Shown here: positions 59,941 to 64,000 of the stretch, piece after piece | How the letters are laid out: every line of letters begins with the position of its first letter | Numbering within the stretch: position 1 is the first letter of the stretch | DNA from: Cronobacter dublinensis subsp. dublinensis LMG 23823 | GTDB lineage: Bacteria; Pseudomonadota; Gammaproteobacteria; Enterobacterales; Enterobacteriaceae | Assembly (NCBI RefSeq): GCF_001277235.1 | Contig: NZ_CP012266.1 | Location: forward strand, 3,410,001-3,474,000 | DNA: 64,000 bases | Direction of reading: 5' to 3' | Made by a program: the position numbers and the translations under genes | The notes under the pieces: model-generated | The model's database searches: none | Seen by the model: the letters and a program-made list of their open reading frames with translations, nothing else | What the model was told of the DNA's origin: nothing

Positions 59941-61161
59941 TTACGCACCGCCACCGGCGGCCGTCGCAGTAAACGCACCGTAGATGAACGCCTCCGGGCG
60001 TTTCACCGCCAGCGCCAGGCGTTCTTCACAACGAATCGAGATCATGTTTTTCTCGAAGTCATCCGCGTTCTCGGTGGAAATCACCACGTTGGCATCTTCG
60101 CGGTCGAAGAGCTGCGCAGCCGCGTTGAACGCGCCGGTCAGAAACTTACCCTGGAACGCTGCCGTTTCGGTCGCCACCACCGGCAGGCCCCAGAGGGTCG
60201 GCCCGCTCAGCGCAGCCGGGTTCGCCAGGACGTAGCGGCCCAGACTGTCTTTGGTGAGTTCAATCTTCGCCCAGTCGATGAAGTGCAGAACATGGCCGGA
60301 CGCCGGGAAGCGCGCCAGCTGTGCCTGCAGCATCGCCAGGCGCAGCACGTCAATTCCGTTCTGTTTCTCGACTTCAAACGCAGCGCTGAAGGCGGACGCC
60401 TGCGGCACGATGCCTTTCAGATGCGCGCCGGTGCCGTCGCCAAACAGAATTTCCTGCTCTTCGACATACTTCAGGCCATATCGCATTTCCGCATCAATCG
60501 TGGACTGCAGCTGCGCGAAGTCGTCCAGGATCTGCTTGGACGCTTTGAACATGTGCGCAATGGTGGTTACCGGGGTGATCTGGGTGGCGAACTGAATATC
60601 GCTGTACGGTTTGGCGGTACCTTCCGGGACCACTTTTGCCGCATTGGTGAAGCCCGTCTGCTGCACCCAGAAGATAGCCGGTGCCGCCGTGCGGCCGGGG
60701 GCGATCAGGTCACGGATGAACAGACGCTGTCTCGGTGCGGTGTCGATACCCGGCAGGCGTTGCGGCTCTACCACACCGGTTGGCACGTCAGTAGAGATCA
60801 GTGCAGCATTAACCGGCACGCTCACGCGCTTGCCACCTTCAACGCTGGCGGCGAACGCTTTAAGTGCTTCGCTGCTGATAACGGTCTGGCCGACGGTTTC
60901 TACCACTTTTGCTGCATTCGCCAGGGGCATCTGAGCGACCTGCTGCTCCAGCTCGCCGAGCGCGGCCTTAAGCGTCTTTTCCGCCTCTTTCAGGGCGTTA
61001 AACTCGGAGGCCATTTTGTCGACGGTTTCTTTAGTTTCTGCCGACAACTTGCCGGTTTTCTGGGCTTCTTTCAGCGCCTCTTCTGCTTTCGCGTTGAATT
61101 TGCCGGTGGCCTCTTCAATGCTGGCGCTGACTTTTTTCAGGATCTCGTTTACTTCAGACAT
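59941..61161 (-). CDS. Major capsid protein (HK97 gp5-like)
   Basis: 406 residues. Residues 1-100 are a charged helical delta/scaffold domain, likely removed by the protease encoded upstream. The rest shows HK97-fold features such as VPTGVVEPQRLPGI, VPEGTAKPYSDIQF (E-loop) and an end segment with ISIRCEERLALAVKRPEAF. I could not confirm HK97-type cross-linking residues. The order portal, protease, capsid is standard. Confidence 0.93.
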   Translation of the reverse strand: MSEVNEILKKVSASIEEATGKFNAKAEEALKEAQKTGKLSAETKETVDKMASEFNALKEAEKTLKAALGELEQQVAQMPLANAAKVVETVGQTVISSEALKAFAASVEGGKRVSVPVNAALISTDVPTGVVEPQRLPGIDTAPRQRLFIRDLIAPGRTAAPAIFWVQQTGFTNAAKVVPEGTAKPYSDIQFATQITPVTTIAHMFKASKQILDDFAQLQSTIDAEMRYGLKYVEEQEILFGDGTGAHLKGIVPQASAFSAAFEVEKQNGIDVLRLAMLQAQLARFPASGHVLHFIDWAKIELTKDSLGRYVLANPAALSGPTLWGLPVVATETAAFQGKFLTGAFNAAAQLFDREDANVVISTENADDFEKNMISIRCEERLALAVKRPEAFIYGAFTATAAGGGA

Positions 61162-61174
61162 AACATCTCCGTAT

Positions 61175-62029
61175 TTACTGGGCAGCCGCTTTCAGCCCGC
61201 TAATGGCGGCTTCCAGACGGTCAATGGTTTCTTTTTCGATGGTGGCAGCGCTCGGCGTACCGTCAGGGGTGGCAGCAGCGCCCGGCGTGCTGCCCGATAA
61301 GGCTTTAAGCAGTTTTCGGCGTTCAGACCGTGGCGTGTTTGCTTTCGCCAGTAACGCATCAAGCTTGCGCAGCGCGGCGACTGGGCTTTCATCATCGTCG
61401 GCGATTTCATCAGCAGACAGCAGGCTGTCAGCAAAGCCCTTTTCCACGGCTTCGCTGCCGCCAATATAGGTTTCACCGTCCATCATTTTATCGACGGTGG
61501 CGGCGTCGAGGCCGCTGCGCGCCTGGTAGATATCGCTCATGGCTTTATCAAACGGCGCCATGTCAGTGGCAATCTGCGCCAAGTCGTGACGGTTGCCCAT
61601 CGCATAGACCCAGCAGTTGTGGATCATGAGGAACGCGCCGCGGCCTATCTGCACTTCATCGCCTGCCATTGCGATAATCGACGCAGCAGAAGCTGCCAGT
61701 CCCAGCACTTTCACGGTGACTTTGCCGTCGTACTCACGAAGCAGGTTGTAAATCGCCAGCCCTTCGAACATGTCGCCGCCGGGGCTGTTGATGTTGACCG
61801 TAACGTCTTCGCCATTAAGCGAACGAAGCGCACCGGCGATACGGCTCGCGGTCACGCCCTCGCCCCAGTAATCTGCGCCGATCACGTCAAAAATCGAGAT
61901 ACTGTTATCACCGTCGCGCGCCGCACGGATGCTACCGTTCCAGCGTTCCATCGCCGCAGCAGGCAGGTCTGGTTTTTCGCGCGCAAAAGGTCGCCCCTCC
62001 GGCGCCGCCGGAAGGCTTTTAATGGTCAT
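61175..62029 (-). CDS. Head maturation protease, ClpP-like (S14)
   Basis: 284 residues. The ClpP-type catalytic residues are visible: Ser114 in GLAASAAS and His137 in MIHN, and the oxyanion region NSPGGDMFEG. A helical C-terminal extension (about 215-284) may act in capsid targeting. It cleaves the capsid delta domain during head maturation. Confidence 0.93.
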   Translation of the reverse strand: MTIKSLPAAPEGRPFAREKPDLPAAAMERWNGSIRAARDGDNSISIFDVIGADYWGEGVTASRIAGALRSLNGEDVTVNINSPGGDMFEGLAIYNLLREYDGKVTVKVLGLAASAASIIAMAGDEVQIGRGAFLMIHNCWVYAMGNRHDLAQIATDMAPFDKAMSDIYQARSGLDAATVDKMMDGETYIGGSEAVEKGFADSLLSADEIADDDESPVAALRKLDALLAKANTPRSERRKLLKALSGSTPGAAATPDGTPSAATIEKETIDRLEAAISGLKAAAQ

Positions 62030-62037
62030 GGATGCTC

Positions 62038-63342
62038 CTATGCCGCCTGCTTCAGCGGGGACTGTTCGAAGGGAATATCGGGGAAAACGTGACTGTGAAG
62101 CTGACGAAGCGCGGCAGCCTGCGCTGCCGGGCTGTTCTTTTTAAGGTCCTCAAGCGGCGTCAGGTTCAGCTGCACCGTGTAAATATCTCCACCTTCAATG
62201 GGAGGCAGATTTTCCAGCCGGCGCACATCATTGCGTGACATCCAGCCGTTCTGCAGCGCGCTGGTATAGTAGGCGGCGCGCCCTGCGCTGTCGGCACGCA
62301 GCAGCCCCTCAACAGAAAACTCGGCAAAAATGTCCTCTTCACCGTTCAGCAGGCAGCGGGAAATCTCCTGCTCAATATTGACCAGCAGTGGCCGCAGCGT
62401 ATGGGTCAGAAACTGCAGGTTCATTCCCTCCAGGCTTGATGCCCAGCTGCTCTGCTTAGAGGTATGCCCGACCATAAACGGCGGCACGCGGAACCAGCGG
62501 CAGATTTCCTCAATGCCAAAAGAGCGCGTCTCCAGCATCTGAGCTGCTTCTGGATTCATCGTGACGTTCTGATATTTCAGACCGCCTTCAAGCACCATGA
62601 TTTTCCCGGCATTCTTTGAACTGGTGAACTGTGCCATGTAGCTGCGCAGCCGTTCGCGTTGATCTTTATCCAGCGGCATTTCTGCTGAGAGAAAACCCGA
62701 GCTCTGCAGACCGTTCTCAAATATTTTGGCAGCCGACTCTTCGACCGCCATTGCGGCACCGATCACATCCCGCCCGGAACTCAGCGGCATCATGCCGCAG
62801 ACCCCGTCGAGACCGAAGCCGCGAATGTGCATCAGGTTTCTTTCCGCAATGACACGCGCAGTACCGTTCTCGGTGTAGGTGTACTCAAGCCGGCCGGTAT
62901 CGAGGCGTTTTACCACCATGTTCTGGGGAAGCAACGGCACCAGCGAGACCAGTTTGTTGCCGATAAACAGCTTCTCCACGAAGGCGTTTCCGCGAAGACA
63001 GATACTCGCCACCAGCATCAGCATAAACCGCGATGGTGTCATCTCCAGATTCGGCCTGCGACAAAGTACCTGGTAAACCTGATTCTGTTGGGCCAGCCTG
63101 CGCGAGCCGTCAGGCTGCCGCTCGTAAATCTTCAGCGGTAGCGTTGATATTGACTCGCTCAGCAGCCGGACGCAGGCCCAGACCGCTGACAGCTGGATGG
63201 CCTTATCCGCGGTGACCACCTTCCCGCTGCTGCTCGTACCGTACCATTCCTGCCAGAACGTCCCGTTGGTCAGGCTGATGGGGACGCCCAGCCAGTTAAG
63301 CAGGGCGCTTTTCACCCTGCCCGGCTGCTTATTTTTCTTCAT
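62038..63342 (-). CDS. Portal protein (HK97 gp3-like)
   Basis: 434 residues. Motifs SAVWACVRLLSESISTLPL and GFGLDGVCGMMPLSSGRDVIG are characteristic of the HK97 portal family, whose usual length is about 420. The start overlaps the terminase stop (ATGA). Confidence 0.95.
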   Translation of the reverse strand: MKKNKQPGRVKSALLNWLGVPISLTNGTFWQEWYGTSSSGKVVTADKAIQLSAVWACVRLLSESISTLPLKIYERQPDGSRRLAQQNQVYQVLCRRPNLEMTPSRFMLMLVASICLRGNAFVEKLFIGNKLVSLVPLLPQNMVVKRLDTGRLEYTYTENGTARVIAERNLMHIRGFGLDGVCGMMPLSSGRDVIGAAMAVEESAAKIFENGLQSSGFLSAEMPLDKDQRERLRSYMAQFTSSKNAGKIMVLEGGLKYQNVTMNPEAAQMLETRSFGIEEICRWFRVPPFMVGHTSKQSSWASSLEGMNLQFLTHTLRPLLVNIEQEISRCLLNGEEDIFAEFSVEGLLRADSAGRAAYYTSALQNGWMSRNDVRRLENLPPIEGGDIYTVQLNLTPLEDLKKNSPAAQAAALRQLHSHVFPDIPFEQSPLKQAA

Positions 63343-64000
63343 CAGAAACCTACCATGATGGGATTATCAAAGAAGCCGCTCAGGTCCTGCTGGTCATTGC
63401 CACCGTTAACGAGCAGACGACTCATCGCGGTGAACAGCGCAGCCGGACCATCAATCTTGGCCTCAGGTGTCGATTTGTTGGGAAAGATGTTGTCGTTACG
63501 ATCCGGCTTCACCGTGACGTTCGACATCATCCAGTTCATCACGGGGTGATTGCTGTGGTGGAACCGGCCGCCGTAAACCAGCGCCTCAACCTCTTTCATG
63601 GCTTCGGAGAAATTGCGCACCGTCTGCGGCACTTCAACCAGGGGTAAGCCCTCTTCAGCAAGCGCAAGGCTGAACTGGGTGGCGCTCCATGGATCGAAGC
63701 CAATCTCTTTGAGGCTCTCGCCGGTCACCCACTCCTGCAGTTCTTCTTTAATCTGGGCATGGTCGATCACATCACCATCAGTGAGGATGAGTTTGCCCAG
63801 CTCTGCCCACTTACGGTAAAGCTCAGCCATCTGCCGCGAGCATTTGTCCAGTCGTCCTTCGGGCAACCAGAACTTAAAGTCGGCGTGAACGTGACCATCA
63901 GGGGATCGCCAGGCTTTTACGGCGGCGCAAATGTCGATTTTGTTCGCCAGGTCGACGCCGACCCACAGCGGGTAGGTTTTCAGCTCATGCGCCGGCGCAA
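63342..64000 (-). CDS. Large terminase subunit, C-terminal part (runs off right edge)
   Basis: The minus-strand frame is open from the window end to a TGA at 63342-63344. The visible 218 codons include WVGVDLANKIDICAAVKAW, the first acidic strand of the RNaseH-like nuclease domain, and later WSATQFSLALAEEGLPLVEV and PVMNWMMSNV, typical of HK97-type TerL. The ATPase domain lies outside the window. A TTG within the frame at 63866 is not a start. Confidence 0.92.
   Translation of the reverse strand, partial: APAHELKTYPLWVGVDLANKIDICAAVKAWRSPDGHVHADFKFWLPEGRLDKCSRQMAELYRKWAELGKLILTDGDVIDHAQIKEELQEWVTGESLKEIGFDPWSATQFSLALAEEGLPLVEVPQTVRNFSEAMKEVEALVYGGRFHHSNHPVMNWMMSNVTVKPDRNDNIFPNKSTPEAKIDGPAALFTAMSRLLVNGGNDQQDLSGFFDNPIMVGF

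Larger units (their letters stand above)
42363..64000 (-). mobile_element. HK97-like siphophage prophage, late-gene part
   Basis: From the right edge leftwards the order is TerL, portal, protease, capsid, connectors, tube, G/GT, lipoprotein moron, tape measure, M, L, K, I, J, DUF6453-like, tail fibre and two small genes. All are on the minus strand and intact. The left limit is uncertain: the tail remnant at 42363 is the last recognisable phage piece, but umuDC and the HEPN unit could be inside. The early genes, integrase and cos region are beyond the window. Confidence 0.9.

Overview
The window fits a high-GC member of the Enterobacteriaceae, probably a Cronobacter/Enterobacter-like genus. 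The evidence is an enteric-type tmRNA whose tag reads ANDENYALAA, next to a BapA-type adhesin as in Salmonella, plus two prophages whose proteins resemble enterobacterial P2/186-like and HK97/lambda-like phages. The species cannot be fixed from sequence alone. Most of the window is prophage.

Layout. (1) 1-6207, minus strand: N-terminal 2069 residues of a giant type-I-secreted adhesin with 19 Ig-like repeats, cut by the window edge. (2) 6818-7181: ssrA (tmRNA). (3) 7137-38379: a complete P2/186-like prophage of about 31.2 kb inserted in the 3' end of ssrA, bounded by a perfect 49-bp direct repeat. From left to right it has an attL-side cargo region (secreted protein, two-gene membrane/soluble pair, YfbU-like protein), then a minus-strand late block (hub-spike, tail fibre, baseplate, tape measure, frameshifted tail chaperone, spanins, endolysin, holin, tube, sheath, head completion, capsid, scaffold). 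The divergent terminase and portal genes and an Ogr-like activator follow. Next come a LexA-controlled small gene, a second cargo pair, the gpA replication initiator, small early genes, CII-like, Xis-like, CI and integrase. (4) 38380-40500: accessory genes right of attR, including a two-gene unit whose second protein carries a HEPN RNase motif and whose promoter lies in a perfect palindrome. (5) 40540-42266: umuDC with a near-consensus LexA box. (6) 42363 to the right edge: left part of a second, HK97-like siphophage prophage in reverse orientation, from tail fibre back to large terminase. It continues beyond the window, so its integrase and attachment sites are not seen.

How the genes work together. 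In the first prophage, CI and the divergent Xis/CII operon form a 186-type switch. A LexA box in front of a small gene beside ogr suggests SOS-triggered induction like the tum pathway of 186, and Ogr would then switch on the late operons. In the second prophage the late operon is interrupted by several intrinsic-terminator-like hairpins, consistent with antitermination-dependent late transcription. It carries a lipoprotein moron with its own promoter between the tape measure and tail chaperone genes.

The best candidates for undescribed biology are the HEPN pair at 39270-40455, the cargo pair at 30671-31793 in the P2 defence-hotspot position, the pair at 7955-8789, and the AT-rich membrane-protein gene at 42819-43604 enclosed by two copies of a tail-chaperone gene end. 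No CRISPR array, insertion sequence or intact tRNA gene was seen.
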